Shown here piece after piece: positions 53,995-63,400 of a stretch of 64,000 nucleotides of DNA (position 1 is the stretch's first letter; every line of letters begins with the position of its first letter). This DNA is from Flavobacterium lutivivi (GTDB taxonomy: Bacteria; Bacteroidota; Bacteroidia; Flavobacteriales; Flavobacteriaceae). Under the pieces are notes generated by a model. That model did no database searches, was not told the DNA's origin, and saw only the letters and a list, made by a program, of their open reading frames with translations. The stretch spans positions 157,581 to 221,580 of the forward strand of contig NZ_BMIM01000005.1 in NCBI RefSeq assembly GCF_014642275.1. Direction: 5' to 3'. Position numbers and translations under genes: made by a program.

Positions 53995-55188
53995 TTAAGA
54001 CAAAGCCGCTTTAACTTGGTCTGCAGCTTCTTGGAATTGTACAGCAGATAATATTGGCATTCCAGATTGGTCAATCATTTCTTTTGCAAGTTCTGCATTT
54101 GTACCTTGAAGTCTAACGATTATTGGCACTTTAATATCATCGCCCATGTTTTTGTAAGCATCAATTACACCTTGAGCTACACGGTCACAACGAACAATTC
54201 CTCCAAAAATGTTAATTAAAATTGCTTTTACATTTGGATCTTTTAGAATAATTCTGAAAGCTGTTTCCACACGTTTTGCATCAGCTGTTCCTCCTACATC
54301 AAGGAAGTTTGCTGGTTCAAATCCTGCATATTTTATCAAATCCATTGTAGCCATAGCAAGTCCTGCACCATTTACCATACAACCAACTGTTCCATCAAGG
54401 TCAACATAGTTCAATCCTACTTCTTTTGCTTCAACCTCAATTGGATTTTCTTCACGAATGTCTCGCATATCAGCAATCTTTGGCTGACGATATAATGCAT
54501 TGTCATCAATATTTACTTTGGCATCAACAGCCATAATTTTATTATCAGATGTTTTTAAAACAGGATTGATTTCAAACATTGAAGCGTCACAACCTATGTA
54601 AGCGTTGTATAAAGATTCAACGAATTTCACCATTTCTTTAAATGCATTTCCTGATAATCCCAAATTGAAAGCAATACGTCTAGCTTGAAATCCTTGTAAA
54701 CCTACAGTTGGGTCAATCTCTTCGGTAAATATTAAATGAGGTGTATGTTCTGCTACTTCTTCTATATCCATTCCTCCTTCGGTAGAATACATAATCATGT
54801 TTCTTCCTCTAGCTCTGTTAAGCAAAACAGACATGTAAAACTCTTGTGTTTCACTTTCGCCAGGATAATAAACGTCTTCGGCAATCAATACTTTATGAAC
54901 TTTTTTTCCTTCTGGTGGCGTTTGAGGAGTTTTTAGCATCATTCCAATTATCTGTTCAGACAATTCTTCTACTTGTTGAAGATTTTTTGCTAGCTTAACA
55001 CCTCCACCTTTTCCTCTTCCTCCAGCGTGTATTTGAGCTTTTACCACATGCCATCCTGTTCCAGTTTCAGCTGTTAGTTGTTTTGCTGCAGCAACTGCTT
55101 CTACTGGACTATTGGCCACTATTCCGCGTTGTACTCTAACACCATAGCTTGCCAAAATTTCTTTACCTTGATATTCGTGTATGTTCAT
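53995..55188 (-). CDS. sucC: Succinyl-CoA synthetase beta subunit (ADP-forming)
   Basis: A 397-residue TCA-cycle enzyme subunit. The ATP-grasp half begins [17 protein letters not shown] and has [21 protein letters not shown]. The CoA-ligase half has [32 protein letters not shown] and [18 protein letters not shown]. The length is normal. The alpha subunit gene (sucD) is not adjacent here, which is common in Bacteroidota. It is a single-gene transcript, with a -7 box upstream and a terminator downstream. Confidence 0.97.
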   Translation of the reverse strand: MNIHEYQGKEILASYGVRVQRGIVANSPVEAVAAAKQLTAETGTGWHVVKAQIHAGGRGKGGGVKLAKNLQQVEELSEQIIGMMLKTPQTPPEGKKVHKVLIAEDVYYPGESETQEFYMSVLLNRARGRNMIMYSTEGGMDIEEVAEHTPHLIFTEEIDPTVGLQGFQARRIAFNLGLSGNAFKEMVKFVESLYNAYIGCDASMFEINPVLKTSDNKIMAVDAKVNIDDNALYRQPKIADMRDIREENPIEVEAKEVGLNYVDLDGTVGCMVNGAGLAMATMDLIKYAGFEPANFLDVGGTADAKRVETAFRIILKDPNVKAILINIFGGIVRCDRVAQGVIDAYKNMGDDIKVPIIVRLQGTNAELAKEMIDQSGMPILSAVQFQEAADQVKAALS

Positions 55189-55216
55189 ATTGATATTTTT
55201 TGCATTTAAAGTGTCA

Positions 55217-55224
55217 CAAAAGTA
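55217..55224 (-). promoter_or_regulatory. -7 box (TACTTTTG) before sucC
   Basis: TACTTTTG on the minus strand ends 28 bases before the sucC ATG and matches TAnnTTTG exactly. The -33 element is not clear. Confidence 0.45.
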
Positions 55225-55345
55225 ATTAATTACAATTAAACGAAAAAGAAATGTATATTAATTTAGTATCTTTATGAGTATTTTATATTATTTGCTGCGC
55301 GCAACCATTTGACAAAAACATCATCATTAGAAAAAAAAGTTATGA

Positions 55346-55406
55346 AATGCCCATCAACAAATTTTACAAACCCAGTGAAGATGTTCAAAAAGGGCATTAC
55401 ATCTTC
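55346..55406 (+). promoter_or_regulatory. Possible H-type pseudoknot in the leader of a lipoprotein gene
   Basis: Two perfect stems interlock. AATGCCC (55346-55352) pairs with GGGCATT (55392-55398), and GAAGATGT (55377-55384) pairs with ACATCTTC (55399-55406). The 3' arms abut, so the stems could stack. The structure ends 24 bases before the lipoprotein ATG. It matches no riboswitch class that I recognise, and chance pairing is possible. Confidence 0.3.
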
Positions 55407-55430
55407 CGTAATTTAAAATATTTTGTAAAG

Positions 55431-55841
55431 ATGAAAAAATTAGTTTTTGCTGCAATTACGTTCTGCGCTGTGTTTTTTTTCGGATGTTCAAGTGATGATT
55501 CTAATAGTCCAAGCTTTTCTGGTGAGTGGAAGCTTATCAATGTGAGTGGTGGTCTTATGGGTCAGAATCAAAATATTCCTGCAAATAGCATTGTTTGGAG
55601 TATAAATCCAACAACACAGGTTATTTCTATTGTAAATGAAAATAATTCTTCAACTTATTATGACGGATTACCAACTGGTATCTATAATTATCAATTACAG
55701 AATGACCCAAACCCAATGGGATGTGGAACTACTCTCAGCATAGAAGAAAATCAAGATATGGGTTGTATTCTATTTGAAAACAATCATTTAATAATTAATT
55801 CAAATTATAATGATGGTTTCCGCATGGAGTTTAGCCAATAA
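55431..55841 (+). CDS. Small lipoprotein (lipocalin-like domain candidate)
   Basis: A 136-residue protein starting MKKLVFAAITFCAVFFFGCSSDDSN, a clear lipoprotein signal with the lipid-modified Cys at residue 19. SDD residues follow, as in surface-exposed Bacteroidota lipoproteins. The rest begins FSGEWKLINVSGGLMG, as in lipocalin-like small lipoproteins (GxW near the start), and is rich in beta-strand patterns. The ATG at 55431 is preferred over one at 55347, which would put 28 unlikely residues before the signal. It diverges from sucC. The function is unknown. Confidence 0.75.
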   Translation: MKKLVFAAITFCAVFFFGCSSDDSNSPSFSGEWKLINVSGGLMGQNQNIPANSIVWSINPTTQVISIVNENNSSTYYDGLPTGIYNYQLQNDPNPMGCGTTLSIEENQDMGCILFENNHLIINSNYNDGFRMEFSQ

Positions 55842-55862
55842 TTTTTTTATGAAATTGAAAAT

Positions 55863-57470
55863 TTATTTTAAAATCTCTTGAAGTACTTCGCCTTCTGTAC
55901 CATTTGGCATTGTTAAGCTTAGTTTCTGTGCTAAGGTTGGAGCTATTTGAGTTATTAATTTCTTTTTGTGACTTTCGCCATGCTTTATTTTCCATCCATA
56001 GAACAACAATGGAACATTAGTATCATACATATAGGCTGTTCCATGTGATGAACCTGTTGGTCCATATTCTATATATCCAGGTTTATCCAAAACAACTAAA
56101 TCGCCATTTTGAGTAACATCATAGCCATTAAAAATAAAGTTCAAAAAGTAATCAGCTCCCGAATTGGCAAGAATTTCTTCTTCAGTATATACTCTTTTTA
56201 CTTGAGGTTGTGACATCAAAAAATCTATGAAATCTTTTTTCACATTATTCAGTTGAAGGTTTTTGGAAGCTATAATCTGCTTATTTAGAAAAAGGTTGAA
56301 ATTGGAATAATTAAGAACTAAATTTTCACCATATTTTTCAGTAGAAAATTGCTTTAATTTTTCTTGAATAGATGCAGTTTCTACATTGGTAACATTATAC
56401 TTGTGGTCTGACAAAAATCTAGCGTTTTCTGCACAAGCATGGTCAGCAGTTAGAAAAACCAAATAGTTTCCTTTTCCAACACTTTTGTCCAAAAAGCTTA
56501 AAAAATCAGCAATAGTCTCATCAAGTCGAAGATAAGTATCTTGCAATTCTATTGAACGTGGACCAATAATGTGACCAATATAATCTGTAGATGAAAAACT
56601 TATTGTTAAAAAATCTGTTTCATTATCCTGTCCAAGTTTTTCTGCTGTCACAGCTTTTTTTGCAAAATCCTCCAAAATATTATTTCCAAAAGGCGTTGCA
56701 CGAATTACACTTGCACCGCTTTTATCAAACATCGCTTTTAGGTTATAAGGAAAAATTGGCTTTTCTACTCCATACAGTTTTCCTTCATAGGGATTATCAT
56801 CAGCTAGGCTTTCGTTATACGTTTCTATTGGTTTATACAAATCCCAAGATTTCAAATAACTTTCACACCTTTTTTCAGCATTGAAACTAGCAACCCAATC
56901 TGGCAGGTTTTCTCCATAAAATGTACTTGAAATAAAATTTCCAGTATTGCTAAGCCAAAAAGCCCAATCTGCAAAATGTCCTGCTGGTAAAATTGCTCCT
57001 CTATCTTTTAAACTCATGCCAATAACCTTTCCTTTGAAATTAGTTGAAAGTTTTAGCTCATCCGTAATTGTTGTGGTTAAAAGGTTTTTTGGAGACATTT
57101 TTCCTTCTATTTCGCTACCTAAACCAAGTATTTTTACTGCTGCATCATCTGTGCAATACATTACTTTTCCTAGCATGCGACTAAACCATTCGTTACCTAC
57201 AATCCCATTTACAGAAGGCGTAGTTCCTGTATAAATTGATGCATGTCCTGGCGCAGTATAGGTAGGAACATAATTGAAATTTGCATTATGGTAAGTAAAT
57301 CCTTCATTCATTAATCGTTTAAAACCATTTGCAGAAAAATCATTTTGGAATCTGTATAAATATTCCATTTTCATTTGATCTACCACAATCCCAACAACAA
57401 GTTTTGGTCTTTGTTGTGCATAAATGTTTACTGCAAATAGAAATGCTAAAAGTGAAAAGCGAAATCTCAT
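55863..57470 (-). CDS. pafA: Alkaline phosphatase PafA
   Basis: A 535-residue periplasmic phosphatase with a signal peptide (RFRFSLLAFLFAVNIYAQ). The active-site residues of PafA are all visible with a nearly constant offset: Asp31 (VVDQM), Thr72 nucleophile (YTAPGHASIYTG), Asn93 (GNEWF), Lys155 and Arg157 (SLKDRGA), and Asp296/His300 (STDYIGH). Asp-His in LTADHACAEN and the late His in GSSHGTAYMYD complete the metal sites. Lys155/Arg157 mark the phosphate-monoesterase type. It supplies phosphate from organic esters and is usually active regardless of phosphate level in this phylum. It is a single-gene unit with its own -7 box. Confidence 0.93.
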   Translation of the reverse strand: MRFRFSLLAFLFAVNIYAQQRPKLVVGIVVDQMKMEYLYRFQNDFSANGFKRLMNEGFTYHNANFNYVPTYTAPGHASIYTGTTPSVNGIVGNEWFSRMLGKVMYCTDDAAVKILGLGSEIEGKMSPKNLLTTTITDELKLSTNFKGKVIGMSLKDRGAILPAGHFADWAFWLSNTGNFISSTFYGENLPDWVASFNAEKRCESYLKSWDLYKPIETYNESLADDNPYEGKLYGVEKPIFPYNLKAMFDKSGASVIRATPFGNNILEDFAKKAVTAEKLGQDNETDFLTISFSSTDYIGHIIGPRSIELQDTYLRLDETIADFLSFLDKSVGKGNYLVFLTADHACAENARFLSDHKYNVTNVETASIQEKLKQFSTEKYGENLVLNYSNFNLFLNKQIIASKNLQLNNVKKDFIDFLMSQPQVKRVYTEEEILANSGADYFLNFIFNGYDVTQNGDLVVLDKPGYIEYGPTGSSHGTAYMYDTNVPLLFYGWKIKHGESHKKKLITQIAPTLAQKLSLTMPNGTEGEVLQEILK

Positions 57471-57484
57471 TTTTTATTTTTTTA

Positions 57485-57492
57485 CAAAAGTA
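57485..57492 (-). promoter_or_regulatory. -7 box (TACTTTTG) before pafA
   Basis: TACTTTTG on the minus strand, ending 14 bases before the pafA ATG. Identical to the boxes of sucC, the sensor kinase, wza copy 1 and the marC-family gene. Confidence 0.45.
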
Positions 57493-57534
57493 ACGATAAC
57501 TTTATTCTTTCCTATTTAAGAAATTATTAAAAAT

Positions 57535-57562
57535 CAAATGCGTACCGATAAGTACGCATTTG
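57535..57562 (-). terminator. Rho-independent terminator after the PorE-like gene
   Basis: An 11-bp perfect stem (CAAATGCGTAC with GTACGCATTTG) has a six-base loop. On the minus strand it is followed by ATTTTTAAT. It lies 35 bases past the stop at 57598 and ends the adhesin-PorP-PorE unit. Confidence 0.85.
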
Positions 57563-57597
57563 AACCCAATTTAATACACAACTAAAATTTACAACTA

Positions 57598-59478
57598 TTA
57601 TTTTATAATCATAAAATTACATCTTCTGTTTGTTGCATGTTCACTTTCTGTACAATCTCCTTTTGGACAGATAATCAAAGGCTTGCTTTCGCCATAACCT
57701 TTTGAACGAAGTCGTTTTCTATCAATACCATTTTTCACTAGATATTCAAGTGCCGAAGCTGCTCTACGATTTGATAATCTTAAATTATATAATTCCGATG
57801 CTCTTGAGTCTGTATGAGCTCCGATTTCAATTTCCATATAAGGATATTTTTTTAACAGTGATACTAAGACATCCAAAACACTTGCTGCCTGCGGTTTTAT
57901 ATCCCATTTGTCTAGATCAAAATAGATGTTTTCCAATTCTATGAGAACTGTTCCGTCTGCTTGTTTATTGATGATATCTTCGGCATCATAATAAGACTCT
58001 ACTTTCATTTCTAAATCTATATAAACTTTGCCGTCTTTGCCTGTATCAAATGTTGCTTCGGCTGGTATATAGAAATCTTTGAAAGCCATTATTTTATAGA
58101 TTTTATTTGGCTCGGTATTGAATGAAAAACTTCCATCTTTTCCAACAACCACTTCTTCGAGCAAGTCACCATTTTGATTATAAAGTTTAACTGTTGCTCC
58201 TGGTAAAAGCTCTGATGTTTTTTTATCTTTTACTTCACCTTCTACCAAAAATAGAAGTTTGTTTTCTACCATAGTTACGGTATATAGATTGTCATCGCCT
58301 GTTCTATTTGATGAAAAATATCCTTTACCAGTATTGTAATCCAATATCAAATTGAAATCGTCCATTTCGCTGTTGATAGTGCTTCCAAGATTTAACGGTT
58401 TATCAAACTCTTTTTCACCCAATTTATAGGAAATAAAAACATCAAGATTTCCCATACCTTGATGACCATCTGAGGCGAAATAAAGCGAACCATCATCAGC
58501 AATAAATGGAAATTGTTCTCTGTGAATAGTATTTATGGTTTCGCCAAGGTTTCTTGGTTGGCTGTAGGTTCCATCTTCATTTATGTCAACCACAAAAATA
58601 TCCATTGAACCTATCGTTCCTTGCATATCGCTGGCAAAATAGAGTTGCTTTTCATCTTTTGATAATGCTGGATGCTCTACAGAATATTCATCGCTGGAAA
58701 AAGGCAACATGGTTACATTCGTCCATTTTCCATCTTTAAATTCTGCTTTAAAAATTTTTACAGTGGCAAATCTTTCCTCTCCTATTTTCTTTTGCTCACC
58801 AGTTCTGTTGAAATACATTGTTCTTCCATCTTTTGTAAAAACGGCTGAACTTTCATGGTTTTTAGTATTTATTTCTTCGGGAAAAGGTTGAACATTTATC
58901 AACTGTCCATTCTCATTGACAGAAGCAGAAAATAAATCTAAATAAGGTCTTTCGTTCCATGAATAAGCTTTTCCTTCAGCATTTCTTAATGAAGCAAATG
59001 CCACTTTATCGCCATAGAATGAGATACCAAAATCTCCATTTGTTTTATTTTTTGACATCATTACTAGCTCATAGGAGTTGGGTGAATTTCTAGTAACGTT
59101 CTTGATAAACTTAGGCGTATTTTGCTCAAAACCGAGATATTCAGTCATAACAGCATCGCCTTTTTCATAGTCTTTTGTTCCTTTCAAAGCATTTGCATAC
59201 CTAAAATAAACATCTTTTTTAATACTATCTTTAAAGGAAAAGAATAACTGACCATAAGCTTTTACAGCATTGTCCATTTGAAAATTGTAATAATAACAAT
59301 CTCCAAGATTTTGAAGAATTTCCTTTGTAGGTTTTAGCTGTTCATAAACTTGCGCAGCACTTATATAAGATTTACTTTGAAACAATTTATTACCTTGTTT
59401 AACAGTCGCTTTTTTTTGTGCAAAAAGCGCTGTCATGGATAACAATGTTGCAAATAATATGTAAAAACTTTTTCTCAT
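57598..59478 (-). CDS. PorE-like OmpA-family protein (TPR, beta-propeller, CarboxypepD_reg, OmpA)
   Basis: An outer-membrane-associated protein of about 626 residues from the ATG at 59476-59478 (signal MRKSFYILFATLLSMTALFAQ). An ATG three codons earlier is also possible. In order it has TPR-like helices, a PD40/WD40-like propeller with repeats such as KDEKQLYFASDMQG and DDGSLYFASDGHQGMGN, a carboxypeptidase-regulatory-like domain (VEGEVKDKKTSELLPGATV), and a C-terminal OmpA domain. The OmpA domain contains IYFDLDKWDIKPQA and HTDSRASELYNLRLSNRRA, which binds peptidoglycan. PorE-type proteins link the T9SS apparatus or its adhesins to the cell wall. It follows a PorP/SprF gene and a CHU_C adhesin gene. 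Confidence 0.88.
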   Translation of the reverse strand: MRKSFYILFATLLSMTALFAQKKATVKQGNKLFQSKSYISAAQVYEQLKPTKEILQNLGDCYYYNFQMDNAVKAYGQLFFSFKDSIKKDVYFRYANALKGTKDYEKGDAVMTEYLGFEQNTPKFIKNVTRNSPNSYELVMMSKNKTNGDFGISFYGDKVAFASLRNAEGKAYSWNERPYLDLFSASVNENGQLINVQPFPEEINTKNHESSAVFTKDGRTMYFNRTGEQKKIGEERFATVKIFKAEFKDGKWTNVTMLPFSSDEYSVEHPALSKDEKQLYFASDMQGTIGSMDIFVVDINEDGTYSQPRNLGETINTIHREQFPFIADDGSLYFASDGHQGMGNLDVFISYKLGEKEFDKPLNLGSTINSEMDDFNLILDYNTGKGYFSSNRTGDDNLYTVTMVENKLLFLVEGEVKDKKTSELLPGATVKLYNQNGDLLEEVVVGKDGSFSFNTEPNKIYKIMAFKDFYIPAEATFDTGKDGKVYIDLEMKVESYYDAEDIINKQADGTVLIELENIYFDLDKWDIKPQAASVLDVLVSLLKKYPYMEIEIGAHTDSRASELYNLRLSNRRAASALEYLVKNGIDRKRLRSKGYGESKPLIICPKGDCTESEHATNRRCNFMIIK

Positions 59479-59488
59479 TTTAAACATT

Positions 59489-60454
59489 TTAAAAGAATCG
59501 AGGCGATTTATCATATCCTTTACCCGAAAGTTTTCCAAAATCAAGATCAAACAACACAAAAACTTCGTGTGAACCTGAGTTGAATTTGCTCAGATTAGTC
59601 AATGTGTAGTCATATGAATATCCTATTCTCAATGTTGGTGTAACATAAAAATTAACCAATCCAGAAACTGCATCGCCTTTTCTGTAACCTACTCCAAATT
59701 CAAAGAAATTATTAATCAAAGCATTGGCAGTAATATCTAATGATAATGGCGCACCAGAAACTGCTTTTGCCATAAATGCTGGTTTTAATTTGAAATTATC
59801 ATTACCGTTGAATGTAAAAACATATCCTCCAGTAATAAAGTAATGCATGGCTTCTACTCCTGTAGTTGTAATACCACTTTGACGCTCTAAATGTTTTGTC
59901 ATCAATAAATTTGGAACCGAAATACCTGCATAATAATTGTCTCCAAAGAGATACATTCCTGCTCCAATATTTGGAAAAACTTTACTAATGTTATTTTGAA
60001 AAGCTGGATCAGGCAATGGATCTGTGTAAACAAATCCGTTAAAATTTGTATCAAAAAAAGTTGCTCCACCTTTGGCTCCAAAAGACAATTTTGTCTTTTC
60101 GGAAAGTGGTAAAACGTAAGCAAAATCTACATAAACATTGTTTTCATTTACCACATCTCCAATTTCATCATGCACAAAAGAAACTCCCATTTCAACTCTT
60201 TTTGATAGAGGTTTATGAGCAAAAAATGTTCCTGTTACTGGTCCGCCAACAGCTCCAACCCATTGTGATCGATACAATCCTCCAATATTCATTACATCTG
60301 GATTATCTGTAGCATAGGCAGGGTTTATTACACTCATGTTATACATATAATGAGTAAACTGTGGGTCTTGCTGTCCTCGAACAATAATTGAAAAGAGAAC
60401 AACCATCAAAATGATGAGAAATTTAATTTTTCTATGTTTCATAATTGTACTCAT
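59489..60454 (-). CDS. PorP/SprF-family outer-membrane protein
   Basis: A 321-residue type IX-associated membrane protein. After the signal peptide (KFLIILMVVLFSIIVRG) it starts QQDPQFTHYMYNMSVINPAYA, the hallmark of the PorP/SprF family. Beta-strand-rich sequence follows to the end (SHEVFVLFDLDFGKLSGKGYDKSPRFF). SprF-type proteins are needed for surface delivery of CHU_C adhesins such as SprB, and they often sit next to them. It starts 5 bases after the adhesin stop (an ATG four codons later is equally possible). The PorE-like gene follows. Confidence 0.9.
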   Translation of the reverse strand: MSTIMKHRKIKFLIILMVVLFSIIVRGQQDPQFTHYMYNMSVINPAYATDNPDVMNIGGLYRSQWVGAVGGPVTGTFFAHKPLSKRVEMGVSFVHDEIGDVVNENNVYVDFAYVLPLSEKTKLSFGAKGGATFFDTNFNGFVYTDPLPDPAFQNNISKVFPNIGAGMYLFGDNYYAGISVPNLLMTKHLERQSGITTTGVEAMHYFITGGYVFTFNGNDNFKLKPAFMAKAVSGAPLSLDITANALINNFFEFGVGYRKGDAVSGLVNFYVTPTLRIGYSYDYTLTNLSKFNSGSHEVFVLFDLDFGKLSGKGYDKSPRFF

Positions 60455-60459
60455 TCTAA

Positions 60460-63400
60460 TTATCTGCTTAAATAAACTCTTCCTTGTATATCTTTTCTTA
60501 TCCCATCATTGAAATAGAGTATGTAAAAATAAACTCCTGTTGGCAGTAGATTTCCTCCCATTCTTAAACTCTTTTCAGTTGTAGTACCATCCCAATTTGG
60601 TGTGTTTTTATTCCCTACGTATAGAAGATTACCATATCTATTATAAATCTCTAATTTGAAGTTTGGATAAACAATTGGAAGGTTTACAATTTCAAATGTA
60701 TCATTGATGCCATCTCCATTTGGCGAAAATCCATCAGGAATAACTATATCATCACAAATTGTTAAATCAACAGTTACTTCAAGTCTGATTGAACTTTCAC
60801 AACCACTTTGTGCAGCAAAAGATGCATAATAAGTTGTACCATTTACCAAAGCATCTGTTTCATTGTATGCATTTCCTCCTGTTGCTGAATCGTACCAAAC
60901 AACTGTTTGACTACCTACAATATTTGAAACATTTGCAGTTAAATTGGCAATAGTTGGGTTTTCATCTTCACAGAATAAATTTCCATCTTGAATTAATTGT
61001 GGTGTTCCAAGATTTTCCACTGCAAATAAATAATTCGGGAATACCGTTCCTGTTGTTCCACAAATATTGGTTGAACTTGTCATATCGGTAACTTCAATTA
61101 TTGTATCACCGCTATTAGTCAATAATGAAGCTGGAATGGTAAATGTTGCACTTCCCGAAACAAATGATACTGTTATATTTTCTGTACCAGTATTAGCTCC
61201 TGTAAGCGTGTAAGTTATTTGATAATCGCCATCCGCTAAATTATTTGCGCCAGAAATAGTTACTAAACTTGAATTATTCAAACATGTACTTTGCGCTGTC
61301 AAAGTTCCTCCAGAAGTATTCAATAATGGATTTATTGTTACTGTAGTTGATGCATTAACATTCAAGTTACTACACGCTATAGTTGTTGTAATTCCAGTTA
61401 TTGTTATGTTGTAGTTGTTTGCACTTGTAAAGCTTGCACCAGCAATTGTAAACTGTCCATTGCCTGAAACTATATTAATATTTCCTGTAGTTCCAGTTTC
61501 TGGATTTGCACCAGAAATACTGTAATTAAATTGATAAACTCCATCTGGTAACGTTGAAGATGAAATTAATACAACAACATCTGTCCCAAGACAAACAGCA
61601 TTTGCTGAGATATTTGAACCAGATAAATCGACTGGAGGATTTACTGTAAACGAAGTTGCTACACCTACAACTGTATTTGAACAATTGGTAACAGTATTCA
61701 AAATATTAGTAATAGAAATTACAGTTGCACCAGTATTGGTTAATAATGTACTAGGTATTTCAAAACTGCCTGCTCCAGAATTTATATCAAATGAAACTAA
61801 TTGTGCAGTCGCAACATTGGCACCATTTAAATCATAAGTAATTGTATAACTTCCGTCAACCATTCCGTTTAAGTTGACAACAGCATTTGAACCAAGACAA
61901 ACGGAACTAATATTGATATTTGGTGTAATAATTTGAGGACTTGGTAGAACTGTAAACTGAACTAATTCATCATCAGAGTCACAATCATTAGTCACTGTAT
62001 AAGTATAACTATATGTTCCAGGCGAAAAATTAATTATTGAAATTGGAGATGTAACCACTTGGTTTGCACTATCAGTCCAAACGCCATTAGTATCTTGTCC
62101 TGTCAATAATGAATTCAAATCTACGATACCAGTTGAAGGACAAACTGAAACAATACCTGTAAATGTTCCTGCATTTGGTGCTTGGATGACATTAATTACC
62201 AATGTGTTTGTAGCATTCGCACAAGGAGATGTTCCTGTGACCGTATATGTAAAGTGATACGTTCCAATTCCCGCTAATGAAGGATTGAATATACTTCCTG
62301 ATAGTTGACCTGTTGAGTCATCATCTGACCAAGTTCCTGAGTCTTGTGATCCATCCAATGCTGAATTCAAATCTACAGAAGTATTTGTTACACAAACTTC
62401 CAAAGGAGAAGTTACAACGCCTGCATTTGGTTCTTCAATAATTGATACAACTACTGTTGCACTATCGGTTGAACAATTAACTGAATTTACGGTGTATGTG
62501 TAATTCCCAGATAAATCAACAGCAGGATTAAAAATTCCTGAACCACTAGCTAATGCTGGTGACCAAGTTCCTCCTGTTTCAGCGTTTGAACCAAGTAATA
62601 AAAACAAATCTTGCGGAACACCATTAGAACAAATCGAAACCGAAGCATCATCACCTGCAAATGGCAAAGGGTTAACCACAACGGTTACTTGTGTTGAAGA
62701 ATTAGCACATGGAGAGTTTCCTGTAACTGTATATGTAAAATGATATGTGCCAGCATTAACATTAGATGGATTAAAAATATTTCCTGTCAAAGCTCCTGTA
62801 GAATCATCATCGGTCCAAATTCCTCCAGCATCTTGAGAACCATCTAAACCATCAAACAAGTCTAATGTGCTTACATCTAAACATGTATTTATTTCTTGAG
62901 CTATTCCAGATTTAGGAGCTTCATTAATTGTAACTACAACATTAGCTAAAGCAGATGAACATAAATTTCCTCCGACAGTATAAGTGTAAGTTCCTGCATT
63001 GTCAACATTAGGATCAAAAACTCCAGTACCACTAGCCAAAGTTGGCGACCAAACTCCACCAGATTGTGGTGTTCCGCCTAAAACATCAAATAAATCTATA
63101 CTTGTGTCATTTGAACATAATGTAATTGCACCATCAGTTCCAGCATCTGGTATAGGGTTTACAACAACTGTAATTACTGCTGTGTCATTATCACATGGTT
63201 GAGTGCCAAAAAAAGTATAAGTATAACTTCCTGCATTATCTAAAGCTGGGTCAAAAACACCACTTCCACTTGCTAAACTTGGTGACCAAGTTCCACCTGC
63301 TTGAGCTAAAGGTCCTAATGCAGTGAATAAATCATAAGGAGAACTATTTACACACAATGTTACTGTATTATCAGTTCCTGCTTCAGGTCCAGGTGTTACA

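Noticed and set aside
55347-55430. N-terminal extension of the small lipoprotein
   Set aside because: It would put 28 charged residues before a complete lipoprotein signal peptide. The stretch is better explained as leader RNA.
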